Assembly: GCA_037349315.1 (NCBI GenBank)
Contig: JBAIAC010000035.1
Span: 9,438,501 to 9,502,500 of the forward strand
Reading direction: 5' to 3'
Source: Chelydra serpentina
Lineage: Eukaryota > Chordata > Testudines > Chelydridae
DNA: 64,000 nt
Below, in pieces: positions 25,511 to 36,135 of this stretch (its first letter is position 1; every line of letters begins with the position of its first letter). The notes beneath the pieces are model-generated. The model searched no databases. It saw only the letters and a list, made by a program, of their open reading frames with translations, and was not told where the DNA came from. Made by a program: the position numbers and the translations under genes.

Positions 25511-26250
25511 ACATGAGAGGCTGTGTGCGGTGGATCAGTGAACAGGGCACTGGACTGAGGCTCAGGAGACCTGAATTTGACTCCCAGCTCTGCCCTGACC
25601 TTGGCTAAGTGAATTTGAGCAAATCACTTCACCTCTCTGTGCTTCTTTTTCTGCTCCAGTCCTTTGCCTAGTTACACTGTGAGCACCTCAGGGCAGGGAC
25701 TGTCTCTCACTATTAGAGCTGGCAAGGAATTTTTGGACAGAACATGCTGATTTGTGAAAACCAAAACTTTTTCACGGGAAAGAGTCGGTTTCAACAAAGT
25801 TTTGGTTGAGAAGGTTTTTTAGGTCCAGGATGAACTTTCTGTTCAAAACCAGAGAGGGAGCGGAAGAGTGACCCTGGAAAAATCAAGTGTTTCGGGCACT
25901 CACCAGGGAAGTGGGACACCTGGGTTCGAGTTCCTTTGGTAAATCTGGCAAATCAGAAACTTAAACCCAGGTCACCTATGTCCCGGGTGAGTGCCCTACG
26001 CTCTTGGCTAGTCTAGGGGGCTCTTGTTCCTTCTCTCATTTTTTGCAAAAAAAATTTAGAAAATTCTCCATTTCATCCTGATGCAGAATGGGAAAATCTT
26101 TTGAAATCCTAAAAAATGTTGTAGGACAGGAATACCATTCTCCGCCCCTCCCCCATCTCTACTCGCTGTGTGCTTGTGCAGTGCCTAGCACAATGGGAGC
26201 CCAAGTTTGGTTTGGGCTTCAAAGCACTGTTGTAATACAAATACAATTAT
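25511..26250 (+). mobile_element. Cry tRNA-derived SINE, split by a later insertion
   Basis: The 5' part (25511-25713) has a tRNA-like head with the B-box-like 'gaatttgactcccagctctg', the body 'gcaaatcacttcacctctct' and 'gggcagggactgtctctcac'. The 3' part resumes at 26162-26250 with 'cttgtgcagtgcctagcaca' and a short A-rich tail. The intervening 448 bases are a separate element, so the two parts are one SINE interrupted after it was fixed. Confidence 0.85.
25714..26161. mobile_element. hAT-like palindromic element nested in a Cry SINE
   Basis: The ends are tagagctgg and, inverted, tagagatgg. The flanks are ctcactat (25706-25713) and ctcgctgt (26162-26169), an 8-bp duplication with two transitions. 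Inside is a second palindrome: 'gggcactcaccagggaag' at 25893 mirrors 'cccgggtgagtgccc' near 25985-26000, and each arm carries a pol III B-box-like word (ggttcgagttcc, and the inverse of a gggtttaagt-type word). A diverged relative is at 3507-3680. No ORF. Confidence 0.75.
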
Positions 26251-26589
26251 GAACCAGACTCAGCCACTCCTGCTCATGTTGAGCATCTCCTTGTTCGGCT
26301 ATGGATTCCTTGTGAGACCTTGAACAAAGACCAAAATAATTTCCAAACTTCGCTGCCTAAAGTTAGGCGCCGACATAAATGGCCTCATTTTCGGAGGTTC
26401 TGATCAAGAGTGTTTTCCATCTACAGAGGACCCGCCCCAGGTTAAACGGAAACCCATATGTGCAGATTTATATGAATAAACCCTGAGATGAGACTCCATC
26501 CCTAACTCTGCGTCAATGTAATTAAAATGGTAAAGTAACTGAATTTCTACATTACACTACTACTTACTATGCGTGTAGTAAGGAAGGCA

Positions 26590-26655
26590 CAGAACCTAAT
26601 TCCCATTGAAATCAATTGGAGCTAGGTGCCTAAATATCTTTGAGGATCAGGCTGA
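26590..26655. repeat. Short palindromic MITE trace
   Basis: 'attcccattgaaatcaattg' and 'gcctaaatatctttgaggat' belong to the same short repeat family as 2650 and 23770. Confidence 0.45.
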
Positions 26656-27109
26656 CATACTCAACCTCGGAAAGGTGGCATAAAGTGGCCCTATATCTTT
26701 CTGATGTGGTTAAGACCGTGAAATTCCCACCCACTCCCGCAATAGCGAAGAGGAGACAAGTCCTACCTGCAATTTGTTTTTCTCTTTTAAGAGGCTTTGT
26801 GATGATCTGTGACACCCATAAACAAAAGCAGCAGGGAATCAGATACTTACGTTTGAGCCTTGTCATATTTCAACACTGAAAACATTAAGTAATATACAGT
26901 ATTGCAGCAATCCATTACAGAAAGCCATTAAATATTGTGCAACAGATGTAGCAATTTTTCAAGCAGCCAGCACAATGTTCGTCACATCACTTAATGTGCC
27001 AGTGGAAAGTGCTCAGATATTATGGTGATGAGGGAATGGTATACAAATCTATCTAGAATAGAAGAGATATACAAAAGTCCTAGTTCATAAAACTACCTTA
27101 CATTAATAT
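26656..27109. other. Intergenic, no gene recognised
   Basis: Two ORFs on opposite strands (26640-26879 and 26630-26866) cover the same bases and show no domain. I treat both as chance. Confidence 0.4.
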
Positions 27110-27216
27110 TGTTTTTATTATTTGTATTGCAGTAGCACTTAAGAGACCCAATCATGAACCAGGACCTCATTATGCTAGGTGTGGTACAAACACACAACAA
27201 ACAGTGAGTTTACAGC
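27110..27216 (-). mobile_element. Cry-type SINE 3' end, inverted
   Basis: 'ttattatttgtattgcagta' followed by 'ctcattatgctaggtgtggt' and 'acaaacacacaacaaacagt' is the reverse complement of the Cry SINE tail. Confidence 0.75.
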
Positions 27217-27219
27217 ATA

Positions 27220-27502
27220 AAGCCTTGTCTAATGGTGCTTTAGTCCACACCAGAGGGGTGTAAATTTCATCCACATTAGCATGTCATGCACGAACAAGCC
27301 TGTGTGGACACTGTAGCACACAAAAAGTTCCCCAGTCCATGTTAACATAGTTTGGTTTCACACAGCACTACACTGATGTGCACTAGGGAACTTTCAGAGC
27401 ACTCCAGCAGGGTCCACCCAGGCCAGTGAGTGTGCGACACTCTGAAGTGGACTAAAATTTACACCCCTGTAAAGTGGACCAAAGCACCTTGTTGACAAGC
27501 CC
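27220..27502. mobile_element. Palindromic MITE with ~58-bp arms and TA flanks
   Basis: The left arm (aagccttgtct, 'ggtgctttagtccacac', 'gaggggtgtaaattt') and the right arm ('aaatttacacccctgtaaag', 'gtggaccaaagcaccttg', gacaagccc) are inverse copies over nearly 60 bases. Both sides abut TA (27218-27219 and 27503-27504), as expected for a Tc1/mariner-type insertion, though two bases are weak evidence. No ORF. Confidence 0.75.
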
Positions 27503-27604
27503 TAAATCTTACCTGGTTGTGTTGGACTATGTATTGGGATTTTGTTCAGTTGTGACTTTACATGAGAAATGGCTAGGTAATGTCAGGTCTATGGAGTCCA
27601 AACT

Positions 27605-27605
<1 letters not shown>

Positions 27606-27639
<34 letters not shown>
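27606..27639. repeat. (CA)n microsatellite
   Basis: About 16-17 uninterrupted CA units; the TH and CV runs in translations here are artefacts of it. Confidence 0.97.
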
Positions 27640-27641
<2 letters not shown>

Positions 27642-28478
27642 GTCTGCAAGAAATTCTGGTCACCGAACGCCAGCCGTTGCCAAGACATCTGCAGCCAGAA
27701 AGCTAGAGGAAACACTGTTGGCAGAATGGGACTCCAAAAGAAATGAATGGAAACTGAATGATTTCCCCAAATGGAGGTTGGATAGATCCATCAGAAACAA
27801 ATTAAAATCAAAACAACATTCTGCAAGAAACAATGGAACAGATGTAATAATATTTATTATTGGAACCAGTGAAACATGCCAATTAATTTTAGAGAGACTT
27901 AAAGGGATCAAACCATTTTTAACTGCAAAGTATAAATGAGTCATGAATCATAACAGTACCTTCAGCAATGTATACGCCTTCCCCTGAAGGTCAGCGTATA
28001 AATACATTTTTAAAAACTCCTCAATGTCCAGAGGTGGGCAACAGCCAGTCTTTGTTGTATTCATTGTATTAATGCCAGAATTGCTATCCCTAAAATGCTA
28101 CACTATTATAGCATTGAGAATTCTGACATCAGTTGCCACAATGCAACGTCACCTAGCATCCTCCTAGCACCCCAAGATGATTGAAAATTAGCCCTGAAGC
28201 AGAGAGAGCAGAACTACCCCCAGCACTGGAAGCCTCTTGTTGAATTGGTTTGACTAACATAGCAGAAATATGATCACAGCCTAAGGACTTATTTAGCATA
28301 GCCTTATCTCTTGCATCAATTATTTCTCCGTTAAAGTCCATGAGTAGAACATATTAGAAAATAAAATATATTTTCCATCATTCTCTCTCTCTGGGCCTAA
28401 ATTCAAGTCCCTTCTCTAAATTAGGCAGCATACCAATTGGAACTTGAGTCTCCAATATCCCATCTGAGGGCTCTAGAC
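27640..28478. other. Intergenic, no gene recognised
   Basis: Overlapping ORFs on both strands (27580-27939 plus, 27660-27944 minus) start in the CA tract or are compositional. No domain is seen. Confidence 0.4.
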
Positions 28479-28812
28479 CAGGGATCGGCAACCTTTGGCA
28501 CGCAGCCTATCAGGGAAATCCACTGGCAAGCCGGGATGGTTTGTTTACTTGCAGCGTCCATAGGTTCAGCCGATCGCAGCTCCCACTGGCCGCGGTTCAC
28601 CGTTCCAGGCCAATGGGGGCAGCGGGAAGCGGCGCGGGCCGAGGGATGGTGCTGGCCGCCACTTCCCGCAGCCCCCATTGGCCTGGCATGGTGAACCGCA
28701 GCCAGTGGGAGCCGCGACTGGCCAAACCTGTGGATGCTGCAGGTAAACAAACCGTCCCAGCCCGCCATCGGATTTCCCTGATGGGCCGCGTTCCAAAGGT
28801 TACCGATCCCTG
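28479..28812. mobile_element. hAT-type foldback MITE, 334 bp, perfect 8-bp TSD
   Basis: The whole element is a near-palindrome with arms of about 155 bases. The left end cagggatcggcaacctttgg and the inverted right end cagggatcggtaacctttgg differ at one base. It is flanked by ctctagac on both sides (28471-28478 and 28813-28820), the 8-bp duplication of hAT transposons. The GC-rich centre (gggaagcggcgcgggccg) makes a local CpG-rich peak. All ORFs over it, up to 184 residues, are shadows of the repeat. Confidence 0.95.
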
Positions 28813-29044
28813 CTCTAGACTCTGGTTGGTTCTCTCTCTTTCTCTCTCTTTGACCAGAAATTCCATCCTGGACCTAATTTTGATGAATCAGAATTTGCAA
28901 CAAAAAAATCTGTTGAAAAATTCCCAACTAGCTCCACTTATTATTGTTCCTTTGATCCTACCTCCCCTTTTCCCCCTCTTGTTTGTGACAGTTAGTGTTA
29001 TATCTTTTCTGAAATTAGATTGCAATTTTCCTTCCATAACAGGG

Positions 29045-29150
29045 CCCTGGCTTCCTATGTTTTATACAGAGCCTAGCACACTGGGGTCCTCCTGATCCTG
29101 ACTGGAGTCTTTGGGTGTTATCACAATAGAAATAAAGAATAATATTAATT
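29045..29150 (+). mobile_element. Cry-type SINE 3' fragment
   Basis: 'tacagagcctagcacactgg' then 'actggagtctttgggtgtta' and an A/T-rich tail with AATAAT words. Truncated 5'. Confidence 0.7.
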
Positions 29151-31163
29151 ATTTATAAATTATAAAATTTATAAAATATAAAATAAATAAGATAAATCCT
29201 GGACATATATCCAGCTAAATGGTAAGCAGTGTGAGGAATACTGATAAAGACAAAGCTAAATGTAAAATCCAAAGGCACATTTTGAATTACAAACTCAGGA
29301 ATCAGAAGAAAATGTAAATAAAACCAATTCAAATTTAATGTGTAATTTAGCAGAGACTTGTTGTTGATTTTGGATTTAGCCACCTCAAAAGACAAATTGC
29401 TACATGATTGCATGCCTTTACTTTGTATGTTTTATGACACTGTTGTGATCTCAGCAAGAAAGATTTGTTTTGTTTCCTTCCTAGTGGCTTACGGTTAGCA
29501 AAATGTATTTAGTTTGGCGGATTCATAGTGATTGTGAAAATGTTTTTGTCTGTGAATCTGGTATGTTTTTCCGACCAGAAAATTACTAATAAGTCCAGCC
29601 TTTACTCATGCTGATAAGTACCTTACCCTCTGAGTGACTTGTAAGGGAGTTTTAGATTTGCAAGGAATGCAAGATCAGACCCTTAGTACAAGGGTATAAG
29701 TGTTTCCAGACATGGGTGAATACTAAGAAGGTTAAACAAAATGGTAGGCTAGAAGCAGAAAGAGTTTTAACATAGGACTGAGCTTGATTCTCCACTGCCT
29801 TGCGCCTTGGGTAGTCATTGACATTATGGCATGGCATCGGGTGATAAAGCCTTCTCTTTGCATTGAGCCCACAAGATTTGTTTTATTCTGCTACTTCAGA
29901 CCCCACCAACACAGGGAACACAACTGACCAATCATATTGCGTGAGCAGACTTCATGGGTAACACAAGTTTGCCAATAAAGAGGTAAAACAAGGAAAAGCC
30001 AAACTGGATGTGTTTTAAGAGGACAAATCAATGTTTGAAGAATAGAAAAACTAATAAGTAAATTGAGGTTATATTTAAGCTTCCAAACAACGGAGCATAC
30101 CATATTTTTTAAAGCAATTGTTCACAGTATCCTCTTACTTACTTCCGGTGGCATGCCGTGCCAGATACATGATACAAAATGCACACACCATGCTGCCTCT
30201 GCTACTTGGTATAGTTCAATGAATATCTCAAAGGTTGCCATCCTTCAAGGGTTGCTACAATGGTCGTCACGGAAAGGGTTAAAAAAACAAATAATGAGAA
30301 GCAAATTGTCCAAGGGTATTTTAGCTGCTGAAGTGCAGGTGTCAGCTAGAGACCCCTCAGAAAATACAATATTTTCCCTACCATCAGCACAAAGCCCACA
30401 AGGAATTAATTTCACACTTACAACCAGATGCTGCAATCACTTGCTGTTGGGAGAACAGGGACTCACCAAAGTTCATATACTGGTTTTCCTAAGGTGTAAG
30501 ATATATCCAGCCAAATTGTGCTTTCAATGACTGGTGTGAAACTGGAGTTACTTCATTACAGGCAATGAAGTTCTTCTGGATTTTTATCAATGAAGCCGAG
30601 ATTAGAATTTGGTCCGTTGTTCACAGAAAGCAGGAGGCTTTCTAGCCATTTAGCTCTTATTTATAGGTTTCTCAGGAGAAGACAGCTCTCTAGAAGCCAA
30701 GCCCTTCCGTTGTAGTCTTCCCTTGCTTATTAAATACTTGATTATTAACTCCAAATTCCACAACGGTGAGGACATCTTTTAAAAAAGTACAGCTCGGAAA
30801 CAGAAAATATGGTTCATTGTACAATGTAGCAGTCAACAGTGTGGGTTGCTTGATGTCCCTGAGTGATTCCTTCCTTTCCTCCACTCTGCTGCATGTGACG
30901 TATGGAATCTCTAATATGCAACAAAAGTGATTTATGTAACAAATAGCTTTAAAAAATAATAATAGGTCTCGTTTCCCATAGCATTATTCTAGTTTAACAC
31001 TGGTGCAACTGTGTTGATTTCAACAGAGCTCAGGTGTTGCAGTGTTGACTCAAACCCTACATCCATAATTATACTCTGTGTAGTTTCCCATAAACCAAGA
31101 GCTAACCATATTTCTCAGACTGGATGGTTTTGAAAGGATGAACGTCATATCTTAATGAGAAAC
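29151..31163. other. Intergenic, no gene recognised
   Basis: A very AT-rich start. The 155-residue plus-strand ORF at 30063-30530 has no recognisable domain and no splice-site context. A short palindromic repeat lies at about 30520-30615 ('actggagttacttcattaca' and 'aatgaagttcttctggattt'). Confidence 0.4.
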
Positions 31164-31175
31164 AAGGTAGAGTGT

Positions 31176-31362
31176 AGAAGCAACAAAGGGTCCTGTGGCA
31201 CCTTATAGACTAACAGAGGTATTGAAGCATAAGCTTGCATCCAAAGAAGTGGGTATTCACCCACGAAAGCTTATGCTTCAATACCTCTGTTAGTCTATAA
31301 AGTGCCACAGGACCCTTTGTCGCGTCTACAGATCCAGACTAACACGGCTACCCCTTTTACTT
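31176..31362 (+). mobile_element. Fold-back retro-inserted SINE-like element, perfect 12-bp TSD
   Basis: The insert is flanked by aaggtagagtgt at 31164-31175 and 31363-31374. Inside, 31180-31236 and 31267-31323 are inverse copies over 57 bases with two mismatches, separated by 30 bases that themselves contain a perfect hairpin (gtgggt-attc-acccac, 31249-31264). The 3' part ends with cagactaacacggctac (31335-31351) and cccctttt. A 12-bp duplication points to target-primed reverse transcription, not to a cut-and-paste transposon. The family tail is one I recall as common in turtle genomes, but I cannot name its entry. Confidence 0.9.
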
Positions 31363-31639
31363 AAGGTAGAGTGTGTCTCTGACTCTGTAAGATCTTCCAT
31401 CCTGAATCCCCTAATGTCCCTGCTCCCAGCAGCCTGAGTCTCCATTCACTTCTACCAATGTAAATCTGGAGTCACTCCATGGACATCCATGACCTCGATT
31501 TTCCACTATGTCCTAGCTGCATTCAGATGTAGTGGACTGTGGTAGTCACTAGGAGCTGGGTTTGGCACCTGATTCAGCACGGTCTAGCCCCAGTATAAGC
31601 TGCAGCAAGAGGACTCCTGTTCTGACTAGCACTAGGCCT

Positions 31640-32490
31640 AAGTCCCTGTCACAAGCTGGCTGGGGCCAGTAAATGAAGTAGGTGTAGCTCCCCTGTGCCA
31701 GAGCAGGTGCTCCCATTTGGGCAATTAAGAGGATGGGGCAGCATGTGTGGGTTATAAAGGATCAGAGGGAGACCTAATCAGAGAGACAGACCCAGTGAAT
31801 CAGAACCCGTTAGGGAAGGCCAGGTGAGAGCTGCCAGAGGCTGTACATTTGTGACCTAGGAGAAGGCTGAAGTCCCAGGAACAGCAAGAGGGGTTTGCTG
31901 GCTGGGGTCTCCAAGCCAGAGAGTCAGGGCCAGAGGGCTGAAGGCAGGAGGAGCAGCAGTAGAGGCTGTTGCCTGCTTGTTCTAAGTCAGGCAACCAGAA
32001 CCAAGTGCTGGAGAGGGCCAAAGGTAGGGGGCAGCAGAGGAGCCTGACCACCGACATCTCCAGGACTGGAGAGTTGGACCCAGAGGAACCATGAGAGGAC
32101 CAGGGAAGTGAGGGATGCTCATAAGGCAGGGAGGCTCCCCAGCAGAGAGGCAGTGAGGATTCCCCAGGAACACTGGGGTTGCATTCCAGTTGGAGAACAC
32201 TCAGCTGAGAACTCAGAAGAGAACTGACAGAGACTGGAGTGGTCGAAGGTGCCCGTGGGTGATACATGAGGCGCCCACGGGACAAGATGTTGGGTGATCG
32301 TAATGACTGTTCGTGCTGGGGCTGCGAAACGGATTAGATGTCTGACGAATTGTTTTGAAATACGTTTTGTTACTGGGGACTCTGAAAGGGATGTCATGGG
32401 GCAGCCTGCCACCAGAGGGTGCTCCAGGTGGGACTGCCCTATGCCAGTTCCTTACACCAGCAGAGGAACAGGCATAGGTTACCTCTTAAC
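31640..32490 (+). mobile_element. LTR/ERV-like repeat (tentative)
   Basis: A purine- and GC-rich stretch begins near tgtcacaagctggctggg and has a TATA-like ggttataaaggatca at about 31750, with long low-complexity exon-like sequence after it. It resembles turtle LTR-retrotransposon or ERV leader DNA. I could not define matching LTRs or a target duplication. The overlapping minus-strand ORFs (161, 97 and 72 residues) have no domains. Confidence 0.35.
32409..32424 (+). promoter_or_regulatory. CTCF-type motif (one mismatch)
   Basis: ccaccagagggtgctc fits the CTCF core CCASYAGRKGGCRS except for T in place of C at position 12. It lies within the LTR-like repeat. Occupancy is unknown. Confidence 0.4.
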
Positions 32491-34959
32491 ACGGCAGCCA
32501 GGGATGTGATTTGCATCTTGTGTTGATGTACCCGTGCTAACTGTAATCTAGCCAGCTTACCAAAGATAGCGATGAGGATGCAGTGACACAGACTTGGGCT
32601 GCCTGGCCCCCCTGAGTACCTACTCGTTCATGCAGCCCACACTGAAACCCATGCCTCTGCTAGTTTTGATGAGCGAGTCAGCTCTGACATGCCCTGTCCC
32701 ACCCTTCCTCCCCCTTACATTAAGGTGGGGGAAGCTGGGGTAGACGGTGGCTACACTGCCTCCGCCAGCTCTGTGCCAATGGAGATTCCCCCAGTACAGG
32801 GTGAATTCTTTGCTGGAAATCTCTGGCTAGTTTAAAGCCACTTTGCACCATGTGGCCTCAGCAAACCAGAGACTCCTGCCCTACATCTGTAGTTCAGAAA
32901 CAAACCCTTCTGCCTCTGATGTCTGTGGTGGATCACATATGCATGTACTTAAAGGATTTGCACACCGTCCTTTGTTATTCAGACCCATAAAGTGGAAAGT
33001 TTTAAACTGACTTTGCTACAGAAGTGATAATGCCTGAACTCTTCCTAGCGCATACTTCTTATGCTAAATCCATATCTCAGAGTATACATGGAACAAATGG
33101 GAAACAACGTGAAACTCACCAGGTTGTGGACCAGTAATTGCTGGAGATGTTATGCTGAAACAAACTAATAATCTGCTTTAAACTGTTCGCCTTCAACCGC
33201 TTGAAAATTAATCCAAAGAAGCCCCGAAATAGCAAAAATCTGTGTGGTTTGGAGCCTGAAAAAAGATTAGGGAATATTTATTTAGCTCCCAGTATTTTCT
33301 GAGTGTACTCAAATCTCTCTTCATCTGAGTGCAGAAGGATGAGCAGAGGGAATAAATAGCACAGCGGGCGACAAATTCATTTACAACTGTGAGAGATCTC
33401 TCTTTGTCTTTGTAATTTAGTACTTGACATCTCTGGACAGCCTCCCCATTAAACCTGCCTAGTCACATTATTTTGCAATACAGCCCGGCATTCTATCATA
33501 AATCCATATGTCTGATTTATCAAGTTTTATCATTAAAAAGGCAATAGGCAGCAGGTTCTAGAAGGAAGGCAAGGAGAAGGGAGGTGAGAAGCAGCAAAGG
33601 GTGGCGGTAAATGATGTGCCCCAAGAAAGGAAACAGGACTGAATCCTGGCTCTTTAGAAGCTAATGGGACTTTTGTCATTGATTCCAATAACACTGGGAT
33701 ACCACCCAATACCTCCAGGAGTGTTTGGGAAGTGTGCTAAGCGATACCTGTAAAGAGCTGTAGTGTTGCTCTCCTGGTTAGAAAAGACTCCGGGTAGCCT
33801 CAATTCAGTGCGCTGTACGGGAAGGCAGCCATAATTTGGCCTCTGAAATCAAGCTTTTTTCTCATTAATCTCTCACTGCAGTATATATTTTCTAATGGCA
33901 AAACCAGCATTAACAAAATATTAAAAACAAGAAATCAAGACTCCCAAAATTCAGGAAATGCAACAAAGTTAAGAGTGAATGTTCTCAGTCCTAGTTGTCC
34001 TCCTTGTATATATACCTTTTAGGTAAAATCTTTAAGTACTTCTTCTCTCTGTGGGTGAAACTTCAAATTCCTTCTCAAGCAAAACTCCCGCTGAAGTCAA
34101 TTGGACTTTAATCTATGTTAGGCCTTCATATTTGTCATGATATCATTATATGTTACCTATCAAATAGTACAGTAACTCGTACAGTAGAAGCTGGAATGTC
34201 TTATGCAAACAAAATTGGTCCATTGTTGTACAGGAAACTATTGAAAAAGAAAAGACGAAGTAGGAAGTTATAATAATGGAGACTACAAAGGCTGGTATTT
34301 AGACAGTTTGTTTGCTTTAAACCTTTAAACATCTTTCAGAAAAGTGTAGCAGTGAACAGCAGCTAATTTGAATATGTTAAGATTTATTGGCTGATAAGAC
34401 AATAATCAGTAGATTGTAGCCTATAAAGAAGCACAATTCAGACCAGGAAAAGACTTCTGTGATTAATGGGGGGTACTACACTAAAACTATTTGCATAGTG
34501 TTTGGCAGGAGGAAAAAATGCAAATACAGGTTGAGCTTGTGCTATAAACATGAAAACAGAGGCACAGAGCCAGAGTAACTTACCCTGGTGTAAATTATTT
34601 CCTTCTGTGCCAGGCAGGCCCCTGGATCAGTATATCTCTTGGCCATACCCCCTTACTGGCTAGCACCACCCACTTTTCTAGTCACTTCTATGGGACCCTG
34701 GCAGATGAGAGGTTGCAGCATCTTTGTCTGGTTAGCTACTCCCCCATAGCAGACTTTCCACCACTGGTGGCCTCTACCACCATGGACTCTGGAATGAATT
34801 TAATTCTAGCACTATCTAAAGAATTTATAAAGCCTTGCTCAGGGACATAGACTCATCTTTGCAGGAGTAGTGGGGATGTGCATTACTGGTAGCCAGGGCA
34901 GCAGGAGCAGCTAGAAGGACAAGGCACATACTCAGGGCAGCTAACCTTCATGCCATTTG
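32491..34959. other. Intergenic, no gene recognised
   Basis: No coding exon. Bases 33290-33540 combine 'cattaaacctgcctagtcac', 'tgatttatcaag' and similar words free of repeat features, so this is a possible conserved non-coding element. Confidence 0.4.
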
Positions 34960-35066
34960 TGCTACCCTGGATACATACTATTTTTAGTGCGCTAGCTCAA
35001 TCAGACCTAGCGTGAGTATGTCGCCTCGAACTGGGGATCATGCCCAGTGTTGACATACCCTATATC
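34960..35066. repeat. MITE fragment (gctagctcaatcagacctagc)
   Basis: 'gtgcgctagctcaatcagac' followed by 'gtgttgacataccct' matches the 3' half of the turtle 'gggtatgtc' palindromic MITE. The left half is not evident. Confidence 0.5.
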
Positions 35067-35610
35067 TTACTAGGGTCAGGGATTTCCCCATACTCAAATG
35101 AGATTTTACCCTTAATCATATAAAGTCAAAAGCAAAGTCCCATTGAGTGTCACTGCAACTTGTGCTACTAAGTCACTAAATTAGATACTCTGAAAATCAT
35201 GCCCATAGTGACCACTCTACTGAAGTTCTCTTATTCATGGAAGGAAACTGAGGAGCTTGAAAAGGTCAATTACAATCTCATTATCAGCCCACTGCTGACT
35301 GAAAGGGCTCCCTCGCTCTCCTTACTCCTTCAAGACAAAACCTCAAGAAACATACTGAAATGTATTTTACTTTCAATGATACACGCTGAAAATATGTGCT
35401 TCTACCAGTCAACTCTAGTCATTGAGTAAAACATTAGAACACAGCATCAGAGGTGCAAGAAAAATAGCACCACAATGCAATATTTAACAAATGGGTAGGG
35501 GGAAGCTACATTACTGGAGTTTCACGGGACCACATGCTGCTGATGTATGGTGAATGAGGTGTATAATAGCGAAATTTAAAATAGCGAATTTAAATAGGAT
35601 GAGGTGCTTA
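35067..35610. other. Intergenic, no gene recognised
   Basis: AT-rich. A tiny tandem duplication (atagcgaaatttaaa / atagcgaatttaaat) lies at 35566-35597. Confidence 0.4.
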
Positions 35611-35695
35611 TTCATTTAGAGCCTGATGCAAAGTCAACTTAAGTCCATGGAAAGGCTCCTATTAACTTTGACTGGCTTTGGATCAAGTCTATGAT
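35611..35695. mobile_element. Short palindromic MITE (cctgatccaaa family)
   Basis: 'gagcctgatgcaaagtcaac' is the near-inverse of 'ctggctttggatcaagtct'. Second member of the family also at 21877 and 39804. Confidence 0.7.
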
Positions 35696-35917
35696 TGCCA
35701 CAAAAGTATATTGTATACAAGCCAATCCTCAGCGGGTGCAAACTAGCAGAGTTCCACTGAAATCAATGGAGCTACACTTTTGATGCTGCAATGTTGATTT
35801 ACAGCCGCTGGTGGCCCTGTATATTTAAAATTAGAGTTTGTTGTGAATCATTTTCCTTCACAGAACAAGTGAGAAATTAGTATAAGAAATTTAACTTCAG
35901 ACATATGATAGTAATAC

Positions 35918-36135
35918 ATAGCACTTGTATAGCTTTACAACTTTGTATAATCATTAATTGATTAACCTTCACCCACTGCTTTTGGGGCAGGTAAATATTC
36001 CTACTCATTTTGCAGATGGGGAACATGAGTCAAAGGGAGATTAAATGACTGCCCCTTTGAGTTACAGTAGGAGTCAGGATTAAGACTCAGGATCTGAAAG
36101 ACTCTCAGTCCTAAATACAACTGACTAACGATGCT
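35918..36135 (-). mobile_element. MIR-like SINE, inverted
   Basis: 'cattttgcagatggggaaca' then 'gactgcccctttgagttaca', 'ggagtcaggattaagactca' and 'gactctcagtcctaaatac' follow the order of an inverted MIR core and tRNA-like head. Confidence 0.65.

Noticed and set aside
28541..29095. 184-residue plus-strand ORF
   Set aside because: It is a read-through of the hAT palindrome at 28479-28812 and lacks any domain.
30063..30530. 155-residue plus-strand ORF
   Set aside because: No domain, no promoter or splice context, AT-rich composition like its surroundings.
31800..32285. 161-residue minus-strand ORF
   Set aside because: Low-complexity Ser/Leu/Pro translation of a purine-rich LTR-like repeat.
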